A stretch of DNA of 64,000 bases from Nemopilema nomurai (GCA_003864495.1 ML133454.1:214501-278500), one strand, 5' to 3'; positions 1 through 11,391 are shown, counted from the first letter of the stretch. Translations and numbers: made by a program. Notes: generated by a model not told the origin, from the letters alone.

Positions 1-1852
1 ACAGCAAAAGCTAAATCAGGTGGAATCACTGAGCCTTGTCTCCCCATGATTGGGATGAAAACATCAAACAACGAAAACAAATGATAGGATGTCAAGACAA
101 TAGGACAGGAAACTGCAAGAATGTGGATAAGAAGCAGTTTTACAGAATAGAATTCGTCATTTTGACCCTTCTTGTGGATCCAGGGTCTGATACAACAGTG
201 AAAAATGAGGGGGAAAACAAGGAATGTTAGCACTAAAAATGATGACAGGACCCCTTTGTAAGTCATAAAAGCAACCAATAATGATACCACAAACATGTGT
301 GCCAAGATGCAATTGTTTTCATATATCTCTGGCTCATCCGATTCTTTTCCAAATGATATGCCAAATTTCTTGGCAATTTTTCTCACACCATGATGTACAA
401 GCAATATAGTTGCCAATGCAGGCGTTCCATACAAAACAAGTGCAAACCATGGGTGACTATACCATGACAAAGACTTTCCCAACTTTGTCAAGACAAATGC
501 ATCAAGCACTGCCACAAATATGCCGCTTGTCCATGAGAACACAACAGTTATTAAGGCTATGATAAAAGACAGAAGTGTCACCTTCCTAGGAAATTTGTCT
601 GGATCTGTATTTTTATCCACCAAGGCAGCCAGGATGTAGAGGAGAGAGAAGCCAACTGAACCAATGCTCACTAAATTCAGAAGCTTTTCTGGAATCAAAA
701 CCATGCATGTACCAAGAAGGTCAAAATAGGCCGTTCTGCCATGTTTAAAGTCTTCTTCGTGTGTCAAATATGGTGACTTTGACAGTGCCTTGATGAGAGC
801 AAGAACATTCTCACCTGCTCTTTGAATTGACCCATCTGGAATAATGGAAGCATTGTCATGGCGAGTGTGATAGACATAACCATTTGAGGCATAGGCAATA
901 TCAATGCCAACTAAGTTGCCATAATCTCGAAAAATTCGGAAATCAGTATCCGACGGTATCACTCCTGACTGGAAGATTTCCTGTCCAACAATGGATGCAT
1001 ATGGATAACTAGATGATGAAGCGTATGTATGGATTAGCCAAGGATGTCCTGGCCCAGTCTGAAACACAATTTCCCTACCACCAGAGCCAGCAGCTTCCAA
1101 ATTAACAAACGCCTTGATTGTTGAAGCCAGTCTGTGCCCTTTAACAAATGCATGGCTGCCTTGGAGCATTCCTTCTTCTGCACCATTAAAAAGAAACACA
1201 ATGCCACTTTTGATAGTTCTTGGCGGTGACCTTGTGATTGCTCGCATAGTCTCCAGCATCATGGCACAGCTGACAGTGTCATCACTAGCACCCTCTGTTC
1301 TAGGCTGCGTGTCAAAGTGACAGTTCAACAGAACATTAGGGTCCATTTCGCTGCTACTTTTCTGGTGTAGATGGACAATTATATTCGTTATGTTCTCGTA
1401 AGCAACGGCAAAGTTCTTGTGCAGAAAGTTCAGCATGAACCCACCCGACGCTGTTTGCACATCAACATCTACATGGTAGTGCACGTGAGCGTGTGCAATG
1501 ATGCTGTAGATTTCCTTCATCAGGTAATCAACGGTTTGTACATCATTCGCATAACTGCCAATTGTTCGCGCTCCAAACTTTGTTATACCAGTCAGATAAG
1601 ACCGTGCCTTCTCAGCTGTAAAGTCAGTTTCCTTGGATTCTTTCACGGTCTTGGGCCTAGGCAGATGGAAATGTGGAAGGCAAGCAATCGCAACCAGAAG
1701 TACCAAACATAGACAAACAAAGGCAATTTCTGCTAAAGATATGAACTTTCCAATTCCTTCTGCCTTTGCAGTCGCTTCATCACTTTTTCCTGTGAATCAG
1801 AGCTGCTTTCGTGCAAGTCTTTCGCAAAACGCTTTCTCAGCGTGGCCGCCAT
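1..1852 (-). CDS. ERMP1: Endoplasmic reticulum metallopeptidase 1-like protein (5' part; continues past left edge)
   Basis: M28-family zinc aminopeptidase of the ER membrane (felix-ina/ERMP1 type). About 600 residues are visible as one uninterrupted exon. The order is: short charged N-terminus, transmembrane segment (about residues 40-58, AFVCLCLVLLVAIACLP), luminal peptidase domain, then several hydrophobic segments. The M28 metal and catalytic residues are present: His in NCHFDT, Asp in GASDD, Glu-Glu in FNGAEEG, Asp in SDTDFRIF and His in YVYHTRHDN. The likely start is the ATG at 1852-1850, in a good context (ATAATGGCGG). That frame stops after about 39 codons, and the peptidase frame is offset by one base; the switch falls at a T-run at 1784-1788. 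An alternative is an acceptor at 1790-1791 with an unseen upstream exon. The family assignment is firm; the start is not. The 3' end lies outside the window. Confidence 0.88.
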
Positions 1853-2167
1853 TATGGAAAGAAATTTGAGAGGCTTTTGACCAAGAAAGAGCAGGGCATG
1901 TGTTGAACTGGGAGACAAAGGGGGTAAGAGTCCAAACCATCTTTCGATTAAGGAAAGACGGGGGGAGGGCGTGTGCTGGAAAGTTAAAACTTGTCAACTC
2001 ATTCTTATTGTCTATATAACATTCAAGTCCCGAAGATAGAAATTAACGCAGCATGTTGAAAGGAAGTACAGGTACCCCATTCACAAATAGCAAATTTACT
2101 CAATCCCCTTTCCCAGCTGCCAATGGCTTAAATTTGGAGAATTGGGTGTGAATTCTCCGATCCGGGT

Positions 2168-2175
2168 TGACGTCA
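2168..2175. promoter_or_regulatory. Perfect CRE/ATF palindrome upstream of ERMP1-like gene
   Basis: The octamer TGACGTCA lies 316 bp upstream of the proposed ERMP1 ATG. It is the consensus site for CREB/ATF bZIP proteins, and ATF factors are known to drive ER-protein genes. That it regulates this gene is inference. Confidence 0.35.
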
Positions 2176-2238
2176 TCAATTTTGTTCCTCGCATCTACGG
2201 ATGTTCATCTTTCAATTGGTATCTACATCATCTTTACA

Positions 2239-2550
2239 TATTTAACGGTTAACCACCATAATGTCCTCACAATTTTTCGCCATTTGCTTCAGTCTTTAGC
2301 AAGTCCTTCTAGTACTGTAAATTTTTTTCTGGTGTCCTCGTATCCTTCAAGTTTAGTTTGATGTCTATGAAATCTAGATATTTTTCTATTAACTTCATCC
2401 ACGTTAAGCTTGGTCTACCTCTCTTTCTTCTACCTGGTTGCAATGATTCAAACAGAGCTAGCCTAACTGGAGTTTGCCTATTATTTCTTATTAAGTGACC
2501 AAGCCAGTTCAGCCTTCCCTTCCTGATTATGGCACTCCATCTTGTTGCTT
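2239..2550 (-). mobile_element. Relic of a non-LTR retrotransposon (ORF2 C-terminus)
   Basis: Read on the minus strand, this stretch gives the block typical of the end of LINE ORF2 after the reverse transcriptase: RKGRLNWLGHLIRNN, then ALFESLQPGRRKRGRPSLTW, and finally, after a stop, LAKD*SKWRKIVR. The R.GHL and GRRKRGRP motifs and the closing W..I V are characteristic. Internal stops and the lack of an RT core show a truncated, dead copy. I cannot assign the clade. Confidence 0.7.
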
Positions 2551-3343
2551 CTGTTTAATTGGTATATACTGAAAAATCATTTTGTTTGGATCGTCCGCTC
2601 GCGAGTTACGAGTAACAAACACGACAAATGTCACATTGTACTTAATCTAAGTAATTAGAAACCTAGAGAATTGATGTAAACTTGTACAGCTTAATATGCG
2701 TGTATCAACATGCAATATCCTATCCCCCTTCAAATCCGCCACTTTATTGGTGAAGAAAATCTCAAGCAGGAGAAAAACATGCAGCAGACGATGCGAAAAA
2801 TTAAGGGACAGAATAGGGCATGTAGCTGAATTGGGTTGCATGCTTGTTGGGCTCAGTGGTCTGCTCTCAATGGTTCCAGCAAAGCTCTTGGATAGCCTGT
2901 TTGTTTAACAGTAACTAATGTTTAATTTATGAGTCGAAATACTCAGTACTACGATTCCCATTGCACCGGATGGCACCGACCCAATTAAAATCCTTGCAAT
3001 GACTATCTTCAGCGATTCTGCCAATCTTGATCTTGATTCATTAAGCTTCTTACTCAAACTTCTCATTGCTCCTACCTTTCAACCACCTCAACCACAAGAT
3101 ATTATGCCCCTTCATAAATATCAGTGACTGGAAGTGTCTCCACCCAGGGCTGTCACTAGAGATTTCAAGGTTAAGAGGGGGGGGGGAGTGTGGTGGGGGT
3201 TTTTGTGAGATGTTTTTCTAGGAGCATATTTGAGGACTAATTTCCTCTGTATCAGGTGCAAGAAAATTTTCTGTTTTGACTTTCTCTTTTGTTTGCATGT
3301 TATGTCGCTTCAGTTGACTTCTTAATTGCATGATTGCTGGACT

Positions 3344-3391
3344 GCATGATTCCTTGATTGCATGATTCCTTGATTGCACGATTCCTTGATT
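3344..3391. repeat. Three tandem 16-bp units
   Basis: Units 3344-3359 and 3360-3375 are identical (GCATGATTCCTTGATT). Unit 3376-3391 differs by one base. A looser partial unit precedes them. Confidence 0.85.
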
Positions 3392-3563
3392 TCATTGAAC
3401 GCAATCGACAAGCATTGTATGACCGACATATCTCTGCCCTTTCACCTTACAGAATGCAACAAAAACATAAACTTGCGGAGTACTTTATAATGAAAATAAC
3501 ATTTAAATAGTGAACGATGTGATATGTGAGTAACCTAACTTATATAATTAGGGAACTAATGCG

Positions 3564-5505
3564 TTAATCAAAAATCGAAGTGACAACATAGAGGTCTCCA
3601 TCGTTTTTCAAGCTTGCTGCCACAACCCCGTTGATGATGTCATCATCTCCAGTGAAGTACAGCTTAACCTTCATGGTATCTTGCGAGATCATGGTATCTT
3701 TGAATACCTCGATCGCTTCCTTGCTGTCGTCCCTATTCTGCAGCAACTGTTCCACGAACAACGAAGCCTATAATTAGAGAATCAAAGTAGCCACGAGACC
3801 TCAAGAAATGCTACCCCGTGAATAAGGTTTGCTGGGCTCTTGCAGTCTGGGGTATACATTGCGTAAAGCAAAACCCTTGCCTATAGGGGAGTTCAATTTG
3901 ACTAGTCTCTTGTGCATCTGCATACAGTGAACAATATGCATACAGAATCTAGGAGACTGTACAAGTTCATCCTAATTAGGCGTAGTGCATGGTTCTAAAG
4001 CAAACATATTATAAAACCGCTTAAGAGAAAGGCCAGTCCCATCAAGATACCGGCAAACACCGGGAAACAGCAGGTTCTACATCAAACAGATTTAAAAGCT
4101 GAACCATTATTGATCTGATAAAATCATTAAAGGGTATCAATTTGTTCGGTAGGAAAGAATCCAACCCAAGATATGAATAAAAGGATCCTCTCATATTACA
4201 TGTAACTTCATTGCAAATTCAGAGTTTTCTCCGGTCTGTATTTTTCAAGTTATTCAGGGCCAAACAACAATGTTACACCATATTACATTTCTATTTAAGC
4301 AGAATACATATAGCGTGTAACAAATAACGTGCTTTAGGCTTATCTATCCATTAGGCCATCGGGATAACAACATTCATTCTCAAGAATGCGGCTACCAAAG
4401 CAAACTTACGTGGAAATCAGAAGGATTCAGAATCCGGTGAAGTGCGTCCGATTGCTTTTCCTCGTTTTCAAACGGTCCGTTAATGTCAACAACTTCTTTC
4501 CACTGTGCGAAATAGCTTTCGAGCCTATCCTTCTGAGCAAGGCTGGCCTTCTTCAGAAATTCTCTGTATGCATCTCTAACTGTCGACTCAAGCGCTGCAG
4601 TAAACATATTTACTTAATCGGTAGGATTATACATCAAAAGGCAAAATATTGATTAATTTCGAACGAAAGTCACATCTTTTAATAACAGCTTTGCACGAAC
4701 TTAATTCAAAATCAGGCAATATCATGTCATTAAAGTCTGGGAATTTTAAATACATGAAAACACAAAAAATATTCGAGCTATTTGATCAGTCTTGACATGT
4801 CACGACAATTTTTGGTCATTCTCAGAAAATATGCAATTCAAGCTCTCTGCAAAAGAGCCTCACCACTCTCCTATATTTACTAAAAATGACTTTTAATCAC
4901 CTATATTGTCGGAAAAAATTAGAAAAGGGTATCGGGAGCAATGCTGTTTTGCAAAAGCTCAGGAGAAGGTGCGCAGAAACGGAAGTTTAGAGCTTTGTCC
5001 GTTTAGAACACCACAATTGTTAACTGCGACAAAATACTGAAAAATGTTGTAACACATTTCAATTCTATGTCCGCAAAACAAAGACATACCTTTGCCAGTG
5101 ACGCTTTTTCTTAAGTATGCAGACGTGTAGTCAGAATCGAATTTCTCCTTCAAAGCAGAGAAATCGTGCACAGCCGACGCTAAAACGAAGGATATGAAAT
5201 TGAAGTCCTATGCAGAATGCTCAAAGAATTGAATCAAGTCATTTCTGCTCACTGCTTGGATCTTTAATCTAAAATTTGATTATGACTTGGAGTAGCACGG
5301 ATCGAAAAAAAAAACATTTCGAAAACAAGGTTAGCATGTTTGTCAGGGAAGTACGCAAAAAATTGCACTAAATGCTGCAGACTTCACTCACCTCAAACCA
5401 AGTTTCGTTTCAAACAGTGAAATTTCAATGAAGAAACAAAAGTGCTTTATTCTGCTTACCTACTCCAAATACGAGCAAAAAGTAGGTGGCGGTTTTTGTG
5501 AACAT
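3564..5505 (-). CDS. Secreted protein of unknown family, 174 aa, four exons
   Basis: Exons on the minus strand: 5460-5505, 5090-5179, 4410-4594, 3564-3767. All donors are GT (gtaag or gtatg), all acceptors are AG, and phases 1, 1, 0 join into one frame of 174 codons plus TAA. Exon 1 encodes a signal peptide, MFTKTATYFLLVFGVASA, with likely cleavage after ASA. The mature part is about 156 residues, cysteine-free, acidic and mostly helical in character (for example AYREFLKKASLAQKDRLESY). It ends in a probable beta-rich segment (KVKLYFTGDDD, then GDLYVVTSIFD). The shape, signal peptide then helices then a beta end, loosely recalls NTF2/SnoaL-like folds, but no family motif is recognised and no function is offered. 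Confidence in the gene model is high because all four junctions agree. Confidence 0.78.
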
Positions 5506-5910
5506 TTTAATCTCTAGATTCCTTTCGAAAACTGGCACTTTAATTGGCAAGGTAGAACGTTAGAAAACTTCACTTGAAGAGTGCGAGGAAATAAAATAGG
5601 GCTCTCGCTGGTTCTATTTATTTGTTCGCGTTGCAAAAAATACGGGGGTCATCTTGCAATGGTGCTTAGATGCTAAAGAGAAAATAGTTTTTGTAGCTTA
5701 GCAAACGAGTAACGTATATAGCACTCGCGTGCATTTGTTTGACTGTGATGTACTGCTTAATATACACTACACAATATGTAAACTGATAAACATATATATA
5801 CATATAGCAATTTGTCTTTTGATACTTCCTTAGATACCCCTGAAGAGTGAGTTACTCACGAAACAGGCTTGTAGAAAAAAACCATGTAGTCTTGTTTTCT
5901 TCAACTCTAT

Positions 5911-5917
5911 GATATAT

Positions 5918-5980
<63 letters not shown>
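5911..5980. repeat. TA-dinucleotide microsatellite
   Basis: This is an almost pure TA run with two early interruptions (TACATACATA), followed by TTTATAG. Its length is likely polymorphic. Confidence 0.95.
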
Positions 5981-5984
<4 letters not shown>

Positions 5985-6860
5985 GCCATATCCTTTTATT
6001 TATATATGTTTGTTTATATCTTCTAAGGATCTGTGTTGTTCACTGATCATAGTGAGTCAGTAGCAAATTCTTCCTTTATGGAGAGTCAGTGCATGAAGGA
6101 AAATGGTGAGAAATGCATTACGTTACTTTACTAACATTTTAAGCAACATTTACTAAAAAAAGAGTTGAAAACTAGGGTCTTGAGCCTGCTTTTAGTAACA
6201 CCCTAACACTACTTTCAAGGCGATACAAGCAAATCACTTGCCAACGCTCCTCAATCTACATTCACAAGCAGGTGAAATAATACGCCGCGAGAAATCACAA
6301 GGCCATTTTCGTGCTGAAATACTCAAGAGCTGGCTGTCTAAACACGCGTGCGCTTTGCGTGCTCATTCGGAAAGCGTGTTTTGCAACACATGCCTGAATC
6401 CCATCCTTTGGTGACGCATGATGCTTGAAATGCTTTGTTTTCTGTGTTCATTTCAAGGGTTGTTGCCCTTGTAGGTAAACAGCACGACGCTTTTAACGAG
6501 TGATGTAAACACAATTCAGTCGGCGTTTAACAGTTCCCTAAATGTAAGCATCGTGATATATAGAACTATCTTGCACTAGAGGCCACCGTAAAGCTCTGCA
6601 TCCCCGAAACATACCTAAAAGTAGATACACGGAATATACAGGCACATTTGGTAACGTAAAGGTAATGAGTCCAAGTGCCGAAACAGTCAAAAAATGAGAC
6701 TGTTTAAGAGAAACATCTTTATCTATTCTTGATCTCTTTACGACTTCTGGTGGGACTGGGGACAGAAAGCATATAGACTTCTGAAAAGGTGATAGCTCTG
6801 CGACTGAAAAATGGAGCTGTAAAATTCCAAATCACTCACGATTATAAAAATGTTATCTGC

Positions 6861-7078
6861 AGCTTTAAACAAGCATTAAAGCAACAAATTAGAGATTGAT
6901 ACCATAATTATCACGTTATCTGTGAGATAGATTCAAGGATCGCGATTTGTTTATCGTAGAAATGTGTTAACTATTATTTTAAACCAGCATTTAAGCTGAA
7001 GCAACAAATTAGAGATTGATACCACAATTATCACATTATCTGTGAGATAGATTCAGGGTTTGCGATTTGTTTATCGTA
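6861..7078. repeat. Tandem duplication, two copies at 120-bp spacing
   Basis: About 79 bp starting GCAACAAATTAGAGATTGAT at 6881 recurs at 7001, exactly 120 bp on, with only a few substitutions, and ends GCGATTTGTTTATCGTA in both. Weaker similarity (TTTAAAC.AGCATT.AA) extends about 20 bp further upstream. The second copy ends about 170 bp before the start codon of the next gene. Confidence 0.9.
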
Positions 7079-7248
7079 TCGCCTCCTGGCATGACCGAGC
7101 AACGTAACGCGAACGCAGGTAAAAGCTACTGGTCACTTAATCGACAATTATGCGATTCAATGGAAAACGTGTAAGCAACTTGCTCCAGGAACATCGAGTA
7201 ATCAACAAACGGTCATAGCTCTGGCAGAGTCAGTTGACAATTTTTAAT

Positions 7249-8793
7249 ATGAATATGAATAAGGCGATTGTTTTGGTTCTGTGTTTAATTTGGCTAGCTG
7301 TATCATGCATAGCTGCTCCAGTCGGGAGCGAGGAATCTTTGAGGAATTCCACTACAAAGGGCAAGTTGTCAGAGAAGGAAACTGAATCATTGGCCAAAAA
7401 CAGGACGAAAGTGCACGACAGAAAACTCGAAAAACAACACGGAAAGCAGGGCAAAAACGGATTGCTCAATGGCAAGGGTAGTGAAGATAAACAAGGAACG
7501 TCTGTTGAGGCGGTAAATAGCAATGAACTAAAAAGTAAAAAGAATGAAAGAGAAGCCAACATGGAGAAAGAAAGAAAAACGAGTGGTGAATCGAATGGAA
7601 CTGATGAAACTGGAAGAGATAGCAGGGAAGAAAAATCTGATGAAAAAACGGGCAATCAAGACCGTGAGAGGATGAAACTGAAAGATGACAGTAAGAAGCT
7701 TAAAAACTCGGGAAACAATGATAATGTAGTGAAGACTGAAGCTAACGACAAAAAAGAATCTAGCGAAAAGAGTACTGCACTAAGATTCAACGACCAAAGC
7801 GAACGAAAGGAAAACTCAACATCCAAAGAAAAAGATGAGTCTAGCGGTTCTGAATTAAATGAAAATGTCCACATGGACGTGAAAGCAGAGGAAGGAGCAG
7901 AGGAAAAATTAAACTCAAGAGAAGATGGGAAGCAAAATGGAAACGCAACTCAAGCAGACAACAAAAAGGAAAGTGAAGATAAGAGCAAATCGGAAAGTCA
8001 GGACCAGAAGACTGAAAAAGCAAAGAAGGCAACCAAAAACTCAGAGGATGTAAAAGGTGTTGATCGTAAGAACAACAGCGAGGCAAAGATAGCTAATGAT
8101 AGCAAGAACAGAAGGAAGGAAGATAAAGGAGATGTAAACAATACTCACAGTGAAGATAAAAATATCAAAGATCAATCGGCCCTTTACAAAAATGGAACAA
8201 ACAGGATTTCAAGCAAACACGACAACAAAGAAAGGGCAAATGGAAACAAGCATAAGACTGTTAAGGTTTTAGATGGAAGAAAAGAGGAGAAGAGTAGCAA
8301 CAGTACAATGGAGAAAAACACAGAGCAAAATGAAACGAAAGTAAACCAATCGACGATTCAACCGGAAGGACAAAAATCAAAGGATAAAGGTATCAAAGCT
8401 GATAATGGAAAGTATAGAATTGATTCCAATAAAACTGAATCTGTTGAGGTAAAAAATGATAAACAAGAAAAGGGTAAAGAATTAGCAGATAATGGAATGG
8501 AAACAGAAAAAAACACAACAAAGAGCAACAGTGACAACACAAAAGATACAGCAGAGACCGAAACTGAAGAGAACAAAGGAAAGGGGAAAGGAAGTGAGCA
8601 AGCTAGGGTGGAATTTAACAACAAATCGGATAACGCTTCTCATCCAGATGAAACGCTAAGTACAGGTGGGGAAAACCGGCCACAAACAAACACAACAGAT
8701 GCAAATCAGCTGAGGGCAAAGCCTCAGGGCTCCAGGACAGAGGTTCAAATACTAAAATTTGCGAAGAGAAAAGTAAAGAAAATTGAAATTTAA
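7249..8793 (+). CDS. Secreted, low-complexity Lys/Glu/Asn/Ser-rich glycoprotein, 514 aa, single exon
   Basis: This intronless frame starts at ATG 7249 (or 7255). A signal peptide follows (KAIVLVLCLIWLAVSCIA, cleaved before APVGSEE). After the signal there is no cysteine and no tryptophan, almost no aromatic residue and no predicted fold. Lys, Glu, Asp, Asn, Ser and Thr make up most of the chain, with both charges mixed throughout. I count about 17 N-X-S/T sequons (NST, NRT, NGT, NNT, NKT, NTT and others), so the product should be heavily N-glycosylated and extracellular. The C-terminus turns basic (KFAKRKVKKIEI). There is no regular repeat unit. Mucus, capsule-matrix or skeletal-matrix proteins look like this, but that is a resemblance in composition only. 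Candidate poly(A) signals are at 9432 and 9477. The antisense strand is also open in places because of the biased codons. Confidence 0.85.
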   Translation: MNMNKAIVLVLCLIWLAVSCIAAPVGSEESLRNSTTKGKLSEKETESLAKNRTKVHDRKLEKQHGKQGKNGLLNGKGSEDKQGTSVEAVNSNELKSKKNEREANMEKERKTSGESNGTDETGRDSREEKSDEKTGNQDRERMKLKDDSKKLKNSGNNDNVVKTEANDKKESSEKSTALRFNDQSERKENSTSKEKDESSGSELNENVHMDVKAEEGAEEKLNSREDGKQNGNATQADNKKESEDKSKSESQDQKTEKAKKATKNSEDVKGVDRKNNSEAKIANDSKNRRKEDKGDVNNTHSEDKNIKDQSALYKNGTNRISSKHDNKERANGNKHKTVKVLDGRKEEKSSNSTMEKNTEQNETKVNQSTIQPEGQKSKDKGIKADNGKYRIDSNKTESVEVKNDKQEKGKELADNGMETEKNTTKSNSDNTKDTAETETEENKGKGKGSEQARVEFNNKSDNASHPDETLSTGGENRPQTNTTDANQLRAKPQGSRTEVQILKFAKRKVKKIEI

Positions 8794-11391
8794 CTTGACT
8801 CTGAGAGCAACGGGGAAAGCTGTATCCATCAAAAGCTCTTAGAAGAATGTACAGAAGAGAAGTCATGTCAAGATTTACCACATGCAATGGTTGACCTGTC
8901 AAAATGCTGACAAAATCAATGTGCAGCAGTTCTGTTAAGGAAATACACTTTCATGCTACAGAGCCAAATATCATGATAGACCAAACATTGTATCATACCT
9001 ATATATAAATTGTTAATGCCTGAAGAACAGCCCATTTTTTCTCAGAAATTTTATTCAGGTAAGGCATGACTTTGGAGACATATATGCATTTTCAAATACA
9101 TTTGTATTAGCTTTGCTGACCATTTACAATATAAAGGTTTCATTTAAACCTAGCTTACATTAGATTTTCACATTGCATTTTATAGCTTAATATAAAAAAA
9201 ACGCTTTTCAGAAATTCAGTCTTTTCTTTTATGACATACTTGGAATACTGTGGAGAAATCATTGATCACCGTAGATGAAAGTTGACTAAGGATTGAGCTT
9301 AAAATATGTATTCAAACAGATTTGCCACAAGAGCTGAAAAATTAACCAATGGACCCTCAAAATATCAACATTCTTCACCAAATGCGAACTGTCCCCCTTT
9401 TCATGGGTGAAATTCTCAAATAAGTCTCTAAAATAAAACCACTATAGAACAGCAAAACTTAGTTTATTGTAATATGAATAAATGACACCAGGATCATTCC
9501 TTATAATGAAAACATTGGTGATCATCAATATTGGCCATCAACATATACTGGAAATACAAATATTAATGATATTTGGAACCTTAAATACTAGATTGTTTTC
9601 AACTTAACAAATTTTATATTTAAACGATTTTTTCAACATATTGACTAAAACAAAAACACTGTATTCACAAACATTCTGAAAAAACAAAAAAGAAACATTC
9701 TGTAGTAGATTTATAATAATCATAAAGCTTTGCTATATCACTCATGGATACCTTTTGTACCTACACCTCTGTGAAATATCAATTCTTTGAAAAAATTTAA
9801 GCCAAAATAAAATGATTCAAGTGTCCAAGCTGGAGATAAACATAGCATTTTCTTAACAGTGGATAACTATTTGTATAACTATTTCCTGTCCAAGATACAC
9901 TTTAAGTTCCAGGTTTTTCATCCATGACAATACTGAGGGACATTTCCATGGCAAAAAATGCATTGACCTTCATTCAAAGCAACATGTAGCTCCATTAGAG
10001 CTGGCGAGAAAGTGGTGGCTTCCTTGCAAGGCTCTGTCAGCAAATGAAATAAATTTTTACAATAAAAGCAAATATCAAGAAAAAAAAATTCGGTTCAAGC
10101 ATGATTAGAATGGCTCAGTATAGATGATAAAGCTCTAGGATGGCGCAGTGTTATTTTCCTTCCAGCATCAACTAACGTTGCTATAACAAGTTGTATCCAA
10201 CTAAAAGAAAGTAAGAAATTGTGAGACTAAAGGAAAATCATAACATTCCCTTCACAAAAGCCCGAAACTGCCTGTATGAGCCACCAGTCGATACACTTCA
10301 GGAAACCCCTTAGTTTTAGTTTTCTAAAAGTCCGGGGCTTATTACTTGCGAAAAAACGGAATATTAACATTTCAATTTTTTTTTTAAATGTCAAAGATTC
10401 TAGAGCAACTTTCTGGAGGAAATCAGTTTCAAAATCAACTTTGTTAACTAACCGTTTATCTTTGTTGTGCTGAAAAAGTGACTTTTATAACTGCACAGAA
10501 CTTCAGTACAAACCTTTTGCAGTTTTCTCCTGATTCATAATGGTGGCAAAAATTCACAACATGAATCTACCATCTTGGTATGAAAGAAAGCACTTCCGCT
10601 TCTTTCTCGGAAATCCAAACGCCAATGATCAGGGGCCTGGGAACGATAAAAGCTGATAAGAGTGAAAGTTGCAAGTGTTGTTTTTCCCAAGCATTGTGGA
10701 AGAAATCTGATCATGAACCGGGGTAAGTCTGGCAATGAATTTATCCATCGTAGGTAGGTGTCTGTGTTTTACAATCCTTGCTTTGGGTAACAGATTTACT
10801 TTAACCGTGACCATCCCAGCGTGCATTTTCTGCTTGCGCTTTTTTCAGTTTGTTCGTGATAGGAATTTGAGTTTTTCACTTTCATTTATCTTCTTTTTTC
10901 CCATCATGGAAAACCGTGTTGTTCATTTCAAGTGAAAATAATTTATCAGGTTTTTCTCTTTGTGGAAATTTTCTATACAAATGTACAGTTTAATATACAA
11001 ATGAATCACACAACAAAAAGCAAGAGTTTGGGAGAATCTGATTTCTCATAAGTGAACGGTAATGTTCACTGATGTTCGCTGTTCACGCACCAAAAGTGTT
11101 TCAGTTTAGCAGCGCAGCCCTAGGGGAGAAATTGAGAACTGATCACTAATATGAATTTGTGGTACCTTGCAGATATTTTATTTTTTTCGCTCTTGACAAT
11201 TTGATAAGACTTACCTAAGGTCTCAAAGAAAAAGTTCCATTTTTTGTGGATCAATTATTCAAATTAACTCATTTATGATTTGTCAAAAGGTTGATGAAGT
11301 GAGGCAAGCTTTACTATGTGAGTTCTTTGTAGTTGTTGTACCGTCATGTAAATATTCAAAATAGAGCCATGGGGCTAGCTTTTGTCTTCAG
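8794..11391. other. 3' flank of the secreted-protein gene and 5' flank of LRRK1
   Basis: Mostly AT-rich sequence with AATAAA at 9432-9437 and 9477-9482 on the + strand, the probable end of the upstream transcript. A possible short terminal exon on the minus strand (9919-10033) is too weak to call. An unseen 5' UTR exon of LRRK1 probably lies in the right half. Confidence 0.5.

Larger units (their letters stand above)
1853..3563. other. Intergenic region between ERMP1-like and secreted-protein genes
   Basis: No gene is supported here. It holds the ERMP1 5' flank with a perfect TGACGTCA at 2168-2175, a LINE relic at 2239-2550, a G-run near 3178-3188 and a small 16-bp tandem repeat at 3344-3391. 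The remaining open frames are short and show no motif. Confidence 0.6.
5506..7248. other. Intergenic region, AT-rich with repeats
   Basis: This spacer separates two divergently oriented secreted-protein genes. It holds a TA microsatellite (5911-5980) and a duplicated block of about 100 bp at 120-bp spacing (6861-7078). No coding exon was found. Both promoters should lie here. Confidence 0.6.

Noticed and set aside
7234..7248. Upstream TTG start for the disordered secreted protein
   Set aside because: TTG is not a normal start in animals; ATG at 7249 leads directly into the signal peptide. The same reasoning moves the sulfotransferase start from 37143 to 37179.
7230..8624. Long antisense open frames opposite the 514-residue secreted protein
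   Set aside because: They are Ser/Phe/Leu-rich mirror images of Lys/Glu codons (AAA/GAA becoming TTT/TTC), with no motif; the sense strand has the signal peptide and sequons.
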